Source: Lingula anatina (lineage: Eukaryota > Brachiopoda > Lingulata > Lingulida > Lingulidae). From it: 64,000 bases of DNA. The DNA lies in NCBI RefSeq assembly GCF_001039355.2, contig NW_019775635.1, positions 803,569 through 867,568 on the forward strand. Direction: 5' to 3'. This document shows, piece by piece, positions 49,346 through 62,411 of this stretch. Each line of letters opens with the position of its first letter. The first letter of the stretch is position 1. Below the pieces are notes generated by a model that had not been told where the DNA came from, did not search any database, and was given only the letters and a program-made list of their open reading frames with translations. Position numbers and translations under genes: made by a program.

Positions 49346-49516
49346 GGTGTGACAGGAATGGCAGTCCGATGGAAACCGCAGTCCGTTGTTCCCCATTACT
49401 TTGTACAGGTGACCTTCGTCCCAAATTATAGCCCCAGTACTACGACAAACCCTAACCTGTACTTATCACATGAGACCCCGGACTTCCATTCCTAGGGGTA
49501 CCATTCCTGTCACACC
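49346..49516 (-). mobile_element. MITE copy 3
   Basis: 171 bp with 16-bp terminal inverted repeats GGTGTGACAGGAATGG and CCATTCCTGTCACACC. The inside matches the copies at 8177 and 10631 in the opposite orientation (CATTACTTTGTACAGGTGAC, CCCTAACCTGTAC). Its ends are better preserved than in the other two copies, so it defines the family termini best. Confidence 0.85.
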
Positions 49517-50510
49517 AGGTCGCACTGAATAATTGAGCTGTTGACGCGTTCTTGTAGCGCTGACTGTGATTCTATAAAATGGTTTTACCACCCCCTCCCA
49601 TGAATTAATAATAAAATGTATAAAACGATAGATCTACTGTCGTTTCGTAAAATGTTATAATCTCATTCGTCCTGACGTTTGGTATTCAACCAACACGACA
49701 TACTGATGAGGTGATTTATTGCCATGTGAACTGTTGCAAAATTACGTACTTTAAAATTCAGATGAGAGAAAAAAGATGAAAAAAATCGAATCCTCCTAAA
49801 TTTTGAAATTCGTGCCTTGCTAGTATGGGGATTTTTCGTATTCAGTGCCGGCTTTAGTAACAAAAGTTTAAAAAATAACAACCTTTTGGAAAATATTCGC
49901 GCGTTGTTAACAGTAACAAAAATTAGACCGTGCCAAAGGGGTCTTACGAGGTGCACGTTTGACTGTGCCCTGTCACTATATCGTCTAGCTAATCATGGGT
50001 GTAACTGAATTGAAAATTTTATTAATGGGTGAAATATTACAAAAACATCAAACCACTAAAAATAATGGCCCGCGCCAAAATTTTCAATTTTCAAAACCCT
50101 GCGACACCGGGAAAATGTGAGATGGTGGGTAACTAAGGTTTAAGTTTAGTCCGTCTACGTTTTTAGTGTAAGAACATATAATTCTTGTAATTATTTTTTA
50201 ATGATTTAAATTGCTAGACTGCTGTTAGTAAAGTTCCACTTGGTCTTGGACAAACAATTCTTCCGCTCGCTTACTTTTAATATTTTTTTAATGTTAAATG
50301 GACCTTTATATTGATTATGGATATTTTAAGTTATACCTTTCACGAATGTAACGGTCATATGCATCACTTTAGAACTCGGCAAAAAGTCTGTTTTCATCAA
50401 TTTATCTGTCAGATCATACATAAATATATTCGCCAATATATTGTAACATGGATCTCAGCAGCAACTCTTCTAGCCTCATGTGGCACACCTGTAGTAATTT
50501 ACATAACAAT
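49517..50510. other. Intergenic, nothing recognised
   Basis: AT-rich DNA with only short unsupported open frames. Confidence 0.4.
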
Positions 50511-50514
50511 AAGT

Positions 50515-50594
50515 CACGTGGCAGTGTCTAGTGACGTCACCTGGTACGGTGTGAGCTGTTTTCAGAATAGTCACATGACTATAGTCATATAAAG
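50515..50594 (+). promoter_or_regulatory. Candidate core promoter (E-box, CRE, TATA)
   Basis: Within 80 bp there is CACGTG (50515-50520), a palindromic CRE TGACGTCA (50532-50539), a CATGTGA-type element read on the minus strand near 50573, and TATAAAG (50588-50594). A TCACTGG initiator-like sequence follows about 40 bp later. Such close packing of motifs is unusual in this AT-rich interval. Confidence 0.4.
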
Positions 50595-50619
50595 ACAGCA
50601 TAAATTAGGTAAAGTCACA

Positions 50620-51800
50620 AGGCCGAACTTTCACTGGACTGAAACAAAGCTTTCTTGTAAGTAGCATTTCTTTTACAATCTTTTGTTAAAGACGTTAAGA
50701 ATGAGAGAAAGTTACGTTTAAAGTACACAACTCCATGATTCAGTATGCTTGCCTAGGGTATGGTATGCTAAAATGGCAGCTTTGTTGAGTATATTTTCAT
50801 TGTCTTCTGTCGGTAATGATCATGGTGTTATGTGGGGCATTTTTCTCTGTAGTTTCAGTTTTTGAGAGTTCAAAGTATCATGTACTGTCCTAACTTGTTC
50901 CCATGTTCTAAAATGACGGATGATACATATAGCTGGATGGTTCTTTAGATTTACGTACGATAAGTTGTACGGTGACCATTTTAAAAATTCTTGAAAGCAC
51001 GCTGCCATAGCATAGACATTTTTTCAACATTTGTTCATTGTACTTGTATGAAACTTTGGGTGTCTGTACTATTTACTAGTTTGTACTAAAATCTACTGAA
51101 TCTTTTTACATTTTTCAATTTTGCAACTAAAACAGATGAATGAGGGTGTCGGTTTTTACTTTTACGTTTCTTCCTGTAACTTTTCCTGGCCAACGTTTTA
51201 AACTGTAAGACGCAATTATTGAAATTTGTTCAGATATATATAACTCTCGTATGTTTGTTTTTACCCTAACTTTTTTAAAATTTATTTATGATTATTATTT
51301 TTTTGTATATATTTGATGTTCAGCCAACGCTATTTTTTTCAATGTGACCAGTCTTTTTCATTTTAAGTTGCTTCGGTCTTAAGGTATGTATTTGATCACC
51401 ATGGAATATTGGATTTCACTGATAACATTATATTTTCATATTTCAGACCTGCGATCGCATTTGCTGACTGCAGAATGCACATGTGAGTGCTAGATCCATG
51501 TCAAGCCTTCAACCCGTATTAAGGAACTGGACGGCACTCATGCACACGCGCGCACGTTCACATACCAGTATAATCATTACGATGGGAATAGGCGCGTGAT
51601 TTAAAAATAAAAACATTTAAGGATTTTATGTTGATCTTCTCAAAGTTGAAGATGGTCTTTTGATGTCATAAGAAATGTACCTTTAACATCAAGCCTAATT
51701 TATTTTCAGAATGTACCGTACAACGGGCTCGGATAATTATGATTCCATTCGAAATTCGTTCGGCTACCTTTTATTGTCTTTACAATTTATCAAAACTTGA
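50620..51800 (+). CDS. Tentative small spliced transcription unit (about 32-residue frame)
   Basis: Downstream of the TATA motif, a putative non-coding exon ends at a GTAAGT donor after 50656. A second exon 51447-51482 has a TATTTTCATATTTCAG acceptor, an ATG at 51475 and a GTGAGT donor. A third exon from 51710 (TTATTTTCAG acceptor) keeps the frame open to a TGA at 51798-51800, and an AATAAA lies near 51984. The frame would read MHIMYRTTGSDNYDSIRNSF and then a short hydrophobic end. Signals are individually good, but the product is tiny and unlike anything I know. It may be a non-coding RNA or chance. Confidence 0.25.
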
Positions 51801-52633
51801 GGGTAAAGATGTATTATTTCACCTTATTGTTGATCGAGTCTTTAGTAAGATAATTCATTTAAGTCGATCAGCTGCCACGTGATATTTTATCATAATTGAA
51901 ATTGTAAAATTGTATTTATTAATTCTAAATGTTTATAATGTATGATATAATTATAAATTTATAATTGACGAACCGTCTCACCCTAATAAATGCAATTTTT
52001 AGTTTTCAGTTTGAACTAGGGATACGGAGACGGAAATAAAAATGGTTTTTAGGTTCATATAATTTTAAAAATATAATCCAATCCAAATTGTATTCTTTGA
52101 ACTAATTCAAAACATTTTAATTTTTTCTTGTAAACTTTGCAAATTGTAAAATGATAGTTTCGCCCCAATTTGGGCTGTGCATTAAGATCACTGTTCATAT
52201 GATCCATTGCCTTGTTACTTGAATTGTTGAATTGCCAATTGTTATTAGATAGATAAAGTATAACATTACAGATTTGCCTAGGCCTATTTCATTAACCGTG
52301 CTAAAATATTTTGTGCGGAAATAATATTTTAGCAAATGAAAACAGTAAATAAAAATCTGCCAAAGCTGGTTTTTCTTTCAAATTTCTCTTAAAACAAACT
52401 TTGATATGAATTTTGCTTAAAATAGTCTCCTCCATTCGTTTTCATATTCGTTTGCATGCTCTATGGGTGTTAGAATATATTCTGTGAAATAGCGTTTGAA
52501 TTCTAAAAGCAAAACTATGAAAAGGAAATTAAAACATTTGCAAAAAGAAAAAAGTGAGCATTTTACTGCCTGAATAGTGGCGTTAACACTGAACAATTTA
52601 AAATTCTGCTTATCATGCATTATATTGACATTT

Positions 52634-52852
52634 AGGCGGGGCGAGTCCATTTCATTTTGAGGGGTGTCAGGTGGGGCGAGTCCATTTGAATTCGAGGGGT
52701 GACAGGTGGGGCGAGTCCATTTCATTTTGAGGGGTGACAGGTGGGGCGAGTCCATTTCATTTTGAGGGGTGACAGGTGGGGCGAGTTCATTTCATTTTTG
52801 AGGGGTGACAGGTGGGGTGAGTCCATTGCGTTTTTTAGGGGTGACAGGTGGG
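52634..52852. repeat. 35-bp minisatellite, about six copies
   Basis: Tandem units built on AGGTGGGGCGAGTCCATTTC followed by ATTTTGAGGGGTGAC. They are GC-rich against AT-rich surroundings. Copies differ by a few bases (for example ATTCGAG in the second unit, GGTGAG in the last). Confidence 0.93.
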
Positions 52853-53287
52853 TCTTGGTGTTTAATTTTTTTATTAAATATTAATCATAAAACCGAACAT
52901 TGCAAGTTTGACAAGGAGTAATAAAAGGAAAATTTAACAAGGTACGATTGCAAATACAGTTTTAATTTTAATTAAAATACTTGTAGGTATCTGGTAAGTA
53001 TTTTGTATATATTCTTTTTGTAGGCTAAAAATTGTTGTCCACATGGGATTTATTTCACAACAAGTATTTTTTGGGGAAATTAACAAAATAATGAAAAAGA
53101 TTTCAAAATAGAAAAAAAACGGCAATATTGATATATCAAATTTTACAGAAATTTTTGAGAGTGCTCGATTAATTTTATATGACTAACAGATTAATCCTTC
53201 CCCTTATCATTATCTTTATAATGACTTCATATCAAATGAAAAACCACAGAGAAATGTGTTTATTCAAGTTTAAGAGAATGATGTGAA

Positions 53288-54560
53288 TCAGACGAAAAAC
53301 TGGGTTTCTTGCAGGTTCGCTTGGTGCAGTATATCGGAAAATGTGGTCCTTCTGAAATGCAAAAAATTGTTTTGATTAAACTTATGAATAGAATGATTGA
53401 CAGGATAATATACAACTTGCATATACAAGATATAAAAAATAAACTTATATAATTGAAATCTCTTACATCTTTGTGGACATTCTGAAAGTCCTTGAAAAAA
53501 GCTTGGGTTGAGCTTGCTTCAAATTAAGGGTATGAAATCAATGCATAATGTACGATGGCTTTAAAGCTATTGCACCAACAACTGAAAATAATTAATGCTA
53601 TGCATTACGTGTTTGGGAAATAAAATTACAGATTTCGTGTTCAGGGAATAAATTGTTGCAGATCACTTTTGTCGAATTCCTTTCACAGCACAGCACATTG
53701 ATTTAAATGACTTAAAAAAAACTAATTTGCAATTTTCATTTATATACAATAGCAAATTAAGAGCACAAGAAGGAACAAAATTTGCCGGTTCTTTCAGGCT
53801 GTCTATGTTATGGACAACATGAGGTAAATAACAACTTGCATTAAATATTGTGCATTGAGATATGTGTGCGCTCGCGTATGTATGAACGGTGTGAATGTGT
53901 GTGAGCGCGCGAGTTTGTGTTGAAACATATAAAGAGTACTTATCTGAAAGGGTTTGTCCATCAACAGCAGAAAATGTCTTGCGCCTTCTGCCATTCATCT
54001 AAAACAAACATAGAAGTATTGAATAAATGCAAACTCAATACGTCTTTACACATGGGGCACGCTTATCTTTGCAGAAGGACCTCGTAACGATCACTATAAT
54101 CTTTATTCGCTATACTAATTGCGATCATAAAACATTATTTCAAACACACATGATTTCTCTTTCAGACAAATGTTTATACAGAGTTTTTTTCACAGTGCTA
54201 AAGATTTCAAACAAATTTAGGTTTTACTCAACGCTCAGCTACGTGCACCCTATCTTTTCTGTCAAAGCATAGTGACATTTATTTTAAACCAACGTGCTCT
54301 GACACATAAGATAATAAAGACGTGTTATAAACACTTGACTTAACTTTGTCAACACTTACGCGTTTTAGTTTTTAATGACAAAGAAATAACACTTACAAGA
54401 TATATTTTCTTCTATGCCTAGTAAAAGCTTCAACTGTCGACTGTACCGCACATATCCTGCGTCTTCACTATGCTGTGCTCAACTGTCAAGTGACTATTAT
54501 GGAAGGCAGCTCGCACTGCGATGAGCAACCTATTGTTATGTAAATAACAACAGGTACATG
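53288..54560 (-). CDS. Tentative small spliced gene, about 40 aa, unknown function
   Basis: In minus-strand order, a putative 5' non-coding exon ends at 54397 with a GTAAGT donor. An exon 53940-53998 follows a TTGTTTTAG acceptor and begins exactly at ATG, encoding MNGRRRKTFSAVDGQTLSD. The last exon, 53288-53351, follows GCATTTCAG, encodes RTTFSDILHQANLQETQFFV and ends in TGA, with AATAAA about 25 bp later. The two coding exons join in phase 2 without a break. The weak point is the donor (GTACTC). A possible 15-bp microexon near 53480, between a TTTCAG acceptor and a GTAAGA donor, would also keep the frame. No family is recognised. Confidence 0.3.
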
Positions 54561-54739
54561 TACCAGTAGGGTCCATTTTAGGCTAGGGTTTGTTGCTGAA
54601 ACCATACACACGAGAAAGTCAAATGTACATAATATGATAACTTATTACATAAAATAATTATATCCCTTTTGACTGTTTCAATTGACGCATTCAATCCTTA
54701 TTAATCTATATATATTTCACATTATCGAATGCTCTTCAA

Positions 54740-54755
54740 CCCCCCCCCCCCCCCC
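54740..54755. repeat. C16 homopolymer
   Basis: A run of 16 C residues, unusual in this AT-rich region and error-prone in sequencing. Confidence 0.9.
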
Positions 54756-55419
54756 ACTGTGCCATGGCTTAGGTTTTTCTTTTAAAAAAACAGTTCAATC
54801 TGCAACGCCTTGTCTAATTCTAAACAGATCACATTATAAATCTAAGTTATCATTATTATCATATTGGATCAAAACCACCTTACGTTTCAGAGAACACTTA
54901 AAACTTGCCTCTCTACTTTCGTCATACCTCTGCCGCTTCCAGCATCTGAAGGCGTGTTAATATGTTATTCTGATTGTATTCAGCGAGACTCCCCGAAGAG
55001 TTGGATCGATCCACGTAGACCGGTAGTTTAATCGGGAACGAGCCCTAACATAGCACCAGCCCCACACAATAATAATAATAGAAAGAAAAAAATGCTACCC
55101 ATTGGGCTGGGGCATTTCTTTAATTGAGTGCTTGCTATTGAGATAATAGTTTGGCATTACAGTCATGAGCTTCATTTTACGTTAGATCAATATTTTATTT
55201 TGTTGCCATTGATTTCTACATCATTTACTTCACATATCTGTCATGTTCACATAAATGTTATTAGTATTAGTATTCTCAAATTACCAGTACTTTATTCTGA
55301 TAGGAAATGTTGATGCAACTTAACATTACTTAGCAGACCTAAATCGCTTTTTAAACCCACTTAACGACAAGGTACTCGAGCGTTGGTTTCAAAAAGCCGC
55401 ATTTGGTGTGGTTAAAACG

Positions 55420-57579
55420 ATGTTTCAAACAAGCCTGGCAATTTTAATATTATCTATAAGTAAGTATTCGTACATTTCATCTTCTAAACAGCTATCAATT
55501 TTCTTTTTAAGGGAAGGAATGAACTAGTAAGAATGCCAGTCGTTAGTTTATTTTATTTGTACAAGATAAGGCCAGATTAAAGAAAAATTTAGAGGGCTGA
55601 AAAGCAATTGTTTTTATAAAACATGTTTCATCAAAATAGAAATTATATGGTTGTAATGATTTCAAATGATGGCGACTCAAAAATTAATTTTTCAATTTGA
55701 ATTTATTCGATGATTTCAAATAGTAATATTTATTGATAAACTTTAAATAATTCTCTATGCAATCAGCAATCGCTCCGCATGCCGTCGGGAGCAGCGATCT
55801 CGTTCAGTTCAAGCGTGTCTCGCAGTGTAGAATCACGCAGGACAACTCTTCCGTTGTTGACAACGTCGGCTCATCCAACCAGTGTCCGATGCTGTGCTTG
55901 CGCACACCAGGTTGTGCAGGATACAGCGTTCACAACGACATGTCTGGCTCTATCCTTTGTGTGGCCACGATTACCTCGTATACCGAGGCAATGACGAGAC
56001 GTCAGCTGGCAGCTGGGACTTCCTGGAACTTGTGGGTGGTGAGTGCTCTTTGTATTCTTTTGTTTACTTTTCATCTTGAGCTCAATATCACACCTTGAAA
56101 TTATTTCGAAGTGCTATTAATTTTCAAGGTAATGTGCATACATTTGTTTGAAGGTAATTGTTTTTTTTTCTAACTCTCTACTCGAGGTAATATCATCAAA
56201 CAGTATTTAAAACAGCTAGTTTTGAAAAAATTGGTAATCTATCATCCGACATACGACGCTTCATTAAAACCATCAATCTTCTATTATATCATAGTAGGTA
56301 ACCAGTAAAATGTTTATTATAATTGTAGGTGACTTTGAGAGGTATTAGCCTAAATACACTTCTTCGATGTAAATTATTTTTCTTCATTTGTCCTTTTTTC
56401 AGTCACAGAAAAATAGCGTCAGCGGTAAGTACATGTGTTTTTCTCCTTGGAAAAAGTGGAACTACCACCCGCGTCATGATTTCATAGAATTTCTTAATAT
56501 TTCGGAACACAAGATGATCTTTGAAACAGATATTTATCGTCATCATTCATTTATCATTATCTCAAAAACGTATGTCAGAATGTAAGGATGATATAGAAAC
56601 AATATTTTATTACGGGTATTGAACAGTAACGTCATACAAAATTACAAGCGGATTGTCCTTACTTGGAAAAATGCAATAAATATGGTAAACACTACAGTTC
56701 CAGATATCCAGCAATGTCAAAATCTACTTGTGAGCGGAAACAACCCAATCCCAGACTCGCATATCACTGCCAGTAGTTCCTTCGCCATGTTCGGTTTCAC
56801 GCCCCAACATTCCCGCCTCACTAACGATGCGTCTTCTGGAACCCTTGGTGGATGGGCCGTGGATGGTGGAAGTATTAACACCAATCAATGGCTTCAGTTC
56901 GATCTGGGTTCAAAGCATGTGATCACAGCTGTTGTTACCAAAGGAAGAGCTTTGGACGGCCACAACCACTACCAGTGGGTGACCTCTTATAAACTGCACT
57001 TCAGCAGCGATGCGGTGACATGGACAACCTACCAAACTGAATGTGGCAGTGACGTGGTAATGTTATTATTATTATTGAATGAGCGAATAAAAAGCCAATT
57101 GTCCTGTATCTTGGTGTTTCAAATCATATTCATAGTGTGGCAGCGGCCCTTTTCGTAAAGATAAAGAATCCTTTTGTCCGACTAACGACTGCCTTAATTT
57201 ATCACCTGCTGTATCAATGTCAGTGTTTGCCTTATTGATAACCAATAGCGTTTACTGTATATTACCGACAAAGATAAAAAGCTTGACTGTAAATGAGCAT
57301 AAATAAATAGCTTAACTGTCATAAAACGCTAGGCTACCTATAACAGGTTATAGCCGCTGGCTAGGTGATTAGTTTCGACTTTCTCACGCAATGGTAATTT
57401 TTTCGTTCCAGGTGTTTCAGGGCAACACAGATACCAATACTCTGAAACAGAATACGTTGCAGGGTCTGAACAAGATGATGCCCGTCATATTCGCACGGTA
57501 CGTCCGCATTAACCCACAGACATTTCATAACTACCCTACAATGAGAGGCGATGTTTTGGGTTGTGTTTTAGGGACGTAG
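55420..57579 (+). CDS. Secreted PAN/apple plus F5/8-type C (discoidin) protein, 5 exons, 286 aa
   Basis: Exons are 55420-55459 (signal peptide start, MFQTSLAILILSI), 55767-56038, 56403-56424, 56698-57056 and 57412-57579, all GT-AG and in frame. Residues about 24-95 show a PAN/apple-like cysteine pattern (VSQCRITQDNSSV, CPMLCLRTPGCAGYSVHND, SILC). After a 22-bp microexon, residues 118-282 form a discoidin domain bounded by the usual two cysteines: CQNLLVSGNNPIPDSHITAS, LGGWAVDGGSINTNQWLQFD, VTKGRALDGHNHYQWVTSYK and FARYVRINPQTFHNYPTMRG up to LGC. No membrane segment follows, so the product is probably secreted. F5/8C domains bind phospholipid or carbohydrate in this family. The ligand here is unknown. 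Confidence 0.88.
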
Positions 57580-60500
57580 GCCAACGTTCTGAAAGACATT
57601 TGTATATAAAATAGTTAAACTGGACTTTCGACCGCTTGGGAATGAAATTTTGGTCTATTCCAGAATTGGCGACAAAAGAAAAAGCTGCAATATTTCAAGC
57701 GCATGAACACTTATGTGTCAATTTGATGTTGTCTATCAAATATTGTCAAACCATCAACTTCGAATTGAGCGAGAAAAATTATTGTTCTCCAAGCCATGCA
57801 ACAAGAGCTTAAGTTTATGCATTGGCTCTGTGGAAGGCGACTCTCTTACGTAATATTAGCTTAACTATTTAGTTGTCAATCTCTCAAGTGTACCAGTATA
57901 GACTGTATCGTTTAAGTATACCGTTTGATGTTAAAAGGGATCTATTGCTCTACAACATGCATGTAGCTGTTGTCAAGTTTCATCCACTCACTATTCAAAA
58001 AGGAAAACCGTAATTATTGCAGAAAAAACTTATCGTAAGGTGCAACGATTTTTTTATTCAGAATAATTGTGAATGTGATTAAAAATGTGATATGGCTTTT
58101 AAAATATTATCTTTTCAGGAAACAATATATACAGATGTAAATACTCTCTTTATCCCACACTGCCTTTAAAATATCTGTGAAATTTCTATTTTTAATTTCT
58201 AGTATTCCACTGTATGTTCAGTAGTCTATAAATTCATTTTAGTATACTGTAAATAACCATTTTTATGCGCCTTTCTATATCTTGCTGCAATTGTGTTATA
58301 GATTTTAACATTTTTATGCAATTTTAGAATAAATATTAATTTTATATAAATAAAGATTTTTATGACCAAACTGCTGTACATGTATAACATTCTTGACATT
58401 AAAGGTGCACGATAATACTGTGTGATATGAATGAATATAAGTTTACATATATCTCACGAATATTTTGATATTAAAATAAAAATTTTCACCTTTCATCCGT
58501 TGGAGCAGACGCACTCTTCCGTCGGGAAGCCCTCTCATCTGTTGCATTGCGGCTTCCTGCAAACTCTGAGAAGCAGCTGTTTTGATGATTGTGGTAGGTG
58601 TGACAGGCGGTTGAGACAGAGGAATGTGCTGTTAGAGAGAGAGACTGAGACAGAGAAATGTACCTTGACTGTTCTGATCTATGAAGTTGTCATCGAACAG
58701 AACTAAAGCCTTTCCTTTTTAATTTTTAATATACATCCCCCATTTAGCTATTCATTTCTGGTTTAGGTTCTATTCTAATTAAGAAAAACCTAAATATCCA
58801 AAGAAATTGCACGAAATATACCTTCACAGGAACAGCAAAATGTACAGTTGAAATAAATGGAGAAAGTTGTTTTCGGTTCGATTTTTGGCCTAATTTTGCT
58901 AGTTTTCACCAAGCAATAAGAAAATTGTCCTGGGAGATTTATTTTGTAAGTCATCAATCTACTTTTGCATTATCTTTTGATCTGTTTTTTTTTCTATTTA
59001 TTGATTTGTTTACGGAATCAATTGCTCGTCTGTTTCTTAATCTAGCCATTTATTTATTTATATATTAGTTGATTTATGAACATATACCTCCGAAATATAA
59101 TTTTTGCAATGATGCGACCAACACCACAAACCTCGATAATCAGGTGATATAAGAATAAAACCTGTCCATTCAAGAAAATTAATCGATCACCGATTCTATA
59201 AGTAGGGATGAATATTTAAGATCCTGAATGTACCATAACTCTTTCCCTACGGGCTTGCTTGTACCTTATGTCTCGAGTCCAATTGGAGACTCAAATGGCT
59301 GTTTTAGAACATATATACCGTTTTATTACTCAAACAATAAAAACGATATTTCAGAAATACATGCTTGGTCTCCTTTGGAAATAATTCTCATTAGTCAGCT
59401 CTGTAACATATTTTAACGCCAATTTTTTTTTCGCCAATATAATGCCCGAATGTCACTTTATTATAGGCCTGAGAAATTATAAATTTTGATCGTACAAATA
59501 ATTTAACTTTTTGAAGGTAGAAGTTAAAATTCCACAAGGCGCTGTCCTTGATTGACTAAAAAAATAAAACAGGCTAACAAAGTGTCTAGCGATCATACTC
59601 AGGGTGAAAATGTAGAGGGCGAGTCAAACTTCAGAAGGTTTTAAAAGTAAGGGCGCCTGATCAAACTTGGCAGGCCAAGGAGCACACGCTCTCCTGTCAA
59701 TAACTGAGGCTCGTGCTACTGGTAATCCTATTGCCGTGTGCACGGAAGGGAGAAGGACACGGGGTTTAAACTCAACTCTTTCAACTTAAGATCGAATTCC
59801 CCTGCCCCAGTCTGATAGACGGCTAAAGAACGTCACGTGAGCTCTTTGATCAGTTTGAGGCCTCAGGTGGTAAGATTTTATTTACGTTGACTTTTATTTG
59901 ATTAAACTTATTTAATGTATGTTCAAAAATAGTGTAGAAAAAAAAAGAAAGAAAAGAAAAAAACCCCAAAACACTTGATAATTCTATAACGAAACGGCAA
60001 CATTCTGTTTTATTACTCTATGTATGAATATTTTCCTTTTGAATTATTCTATTATTTTGAAAAGGAGTTGATTTCCGTAAATCAAATAATGTAGTTTTAA
60101 TATAAATAATGAAGGAAGCTAAGCTAAGATAGAAATATAAGAATTCAAAAAAAAAAAAAAAATAGTTTAGATTGTGCTTCAAAAAGGATGAATATTAGCT
60201 ATGCATTACATATGGAGCCTGATTCTATTCAAATCGCATATTCGGGGGATATAAAAGAAAAATTAAAAAGCACTCAATACGCTTTTCTTGATTTTCGCCT
60301 TCGGTAACCCAGTTCCGCTGTTCTCAGCTACGATTGGTCGAAAACCTTCAGACGCTGTCGTCTGCGTCCGACTCGTTGGCGTCGGCTCCATGTGCTGCAC
60401 AGGTCTCAAACCCCAGACCGTAACTTTAATTAGTGCGTCCAACGCTCAGTGTCATACGTCATGTGCTGCGGTCTGTCTCTTTTTTATGTTTCAGCAAAAA

Positions 60501-62372
60501 GAGGCTCACTGTGCTTTGGCATCTATATAGAAAAATGCCCAACACTGAAGCATATTTCATTTTGTATGTCATTTTTGATTCTTTTTATTTCTTATTCTGA
60601 TATCCGTTAAGAGAAATCCAAAACAAAGTCATTTTTGGGTCACATTGTTACAAGTGGGGTCACGAACGATGTTTGGATGTCCACATTCCACAATAGGTTA
60701 TTAGTCAACTATTTAAAATCTACCTCAAAATAAACATGTTTTTAGGGCATTTCCGACAAAACGTTTTGTGCATAAAATGCATATTTGTTATTTTCAAAAA
60801 CAATGAGGTGTTTGTTTATATTTGTATTTCTGTTTACTTTTCTAAAAAAAACAAAATAACTTCACTAGAAGCGACACATTCGATATTTCAAATGCTACAC
60901 TTAAACAGAAACTGAAACGACCACGGAGGGTAATTCTTTTTATTGTTAGTCTTATTTCCCCGGTCGTTTTTCTTCTCTAGATCAGTCTTCCTGTTTTTAA
61001 CCTTCACTTGTTTCACTAAGACACCAGTGTTCTTGTTGTTTTTGTCTTTCGTTTTATATGTAAGTCTTAGATTTTTACGTGTGTCCAGCTGGCATGAAAT
61101 AATTTTTAATTTGAAGCTCCTATACATGTACTTATCCGTCTGTCTATGCAATTAATCTATTTATTAATCTATGAATTTATTAATATATTAATCAATTTAT
61201 TTTTTCAAACTGACGATATGTACCAACAATTAAATCGTAGAAATGTTTCTATTTTCAATGAACTAGTTTATGCTTACATTTCTCAAGGCGAAACTAGTGT
61301 ACGGGGTGAATAGAAGATACCAGTCGCGGTTTTACAGATGTAGTGATGTAAAGGAAAACGGAAAGAGAACATACTTTACATCCACATGATTTTAACAAAT
61401 AAGTTTTACTTATCCCATTTTCCTGTTGACGAGTTTATTTTATGCGGTTTAAACGAAGAGGCAGAGGAGGGGATGCGCCATATAATACAGGAAAAACAGG
61501 CCGTAACTAAAATCGTTCGAAAAGGCCCTCTGTTGAAATTCTTCGAAATATATTTCAACAGAGTCCAGGCGCTGGTAGCAGGAAAGGTAATGAACCAAAT
61601 CCTGAACTTGAGTAAAAAACGAAACAACATCCATAACTTCAATAGCTGCCGCAAGCTCGAGTTCAAATGGAATGGCCTCACGGGTCACGAACAAAGACTA
61701 ATTGCAAAAACAAACACACGAGTGAAGCGCCTATAAATAGTGCTGGCCCGAAAATATGCATAAAGAGGCGTTATCACTTAGGCTTCTATGTACATAAGTA
61801 TTAATTCTTCACTTTATCTCTTCTACTTATTCCTGCTTTATGTATGTTTTTTGTGTATATTTTAGAAGTGTTTATTTGAAACAAGAGTTCCACGAAAAAA
61901 CGCAACCGGAAGAAAAAACTTTACTTTTTTGCCCTTAGATCCAAATGTCTTAAAAGACGTAAAAATAATTGTTTATAGCAAATAATTATAAAGAAACACG
62001 AAATTTCTTGTTGGCAGTAAATCAAGAAAACAGTTTTTATGTAAAAATATGCAGACATATATCGAACAGTCATTCGATGTATTTCACACAGCATGAGATG
62101 GAAAGTCATAAAACAAATCAAAGTACGTTGCAAAACATGATTATTCTTTTATTTCTTGTTCTATATTTGATGACAACTACAATGCAAATGACACAAACAA
62201 AAATCAACCTGAGCATTTGGATTAAACTAACTGAAAATACACATTAATGGCATTTCAAACTTCCCACTTACCTAATAATGACTGGTTATCTTGATTGGCT
62301 GATAGCACCAATGTCCACGCATAATGGACAATCTGTGCAATGTGTTCCAAAAAAATAAATCAATGAATAAAC

Positions 62373-62410
<38 letters not shown>
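62373..62410. repeat. (GATA)n microsatellite
   Basis: About nine GATA units within intergenic DNA. Confidence 0.93.

Positions 62411-62411
<1 letters not shown>

Noticed and set aside
60288-60530. Cys-rich 80-residue frame
   Set aside because: Lies in a local GC-rich patch; no cysteine spacing of a known domain and no exon boundaries.
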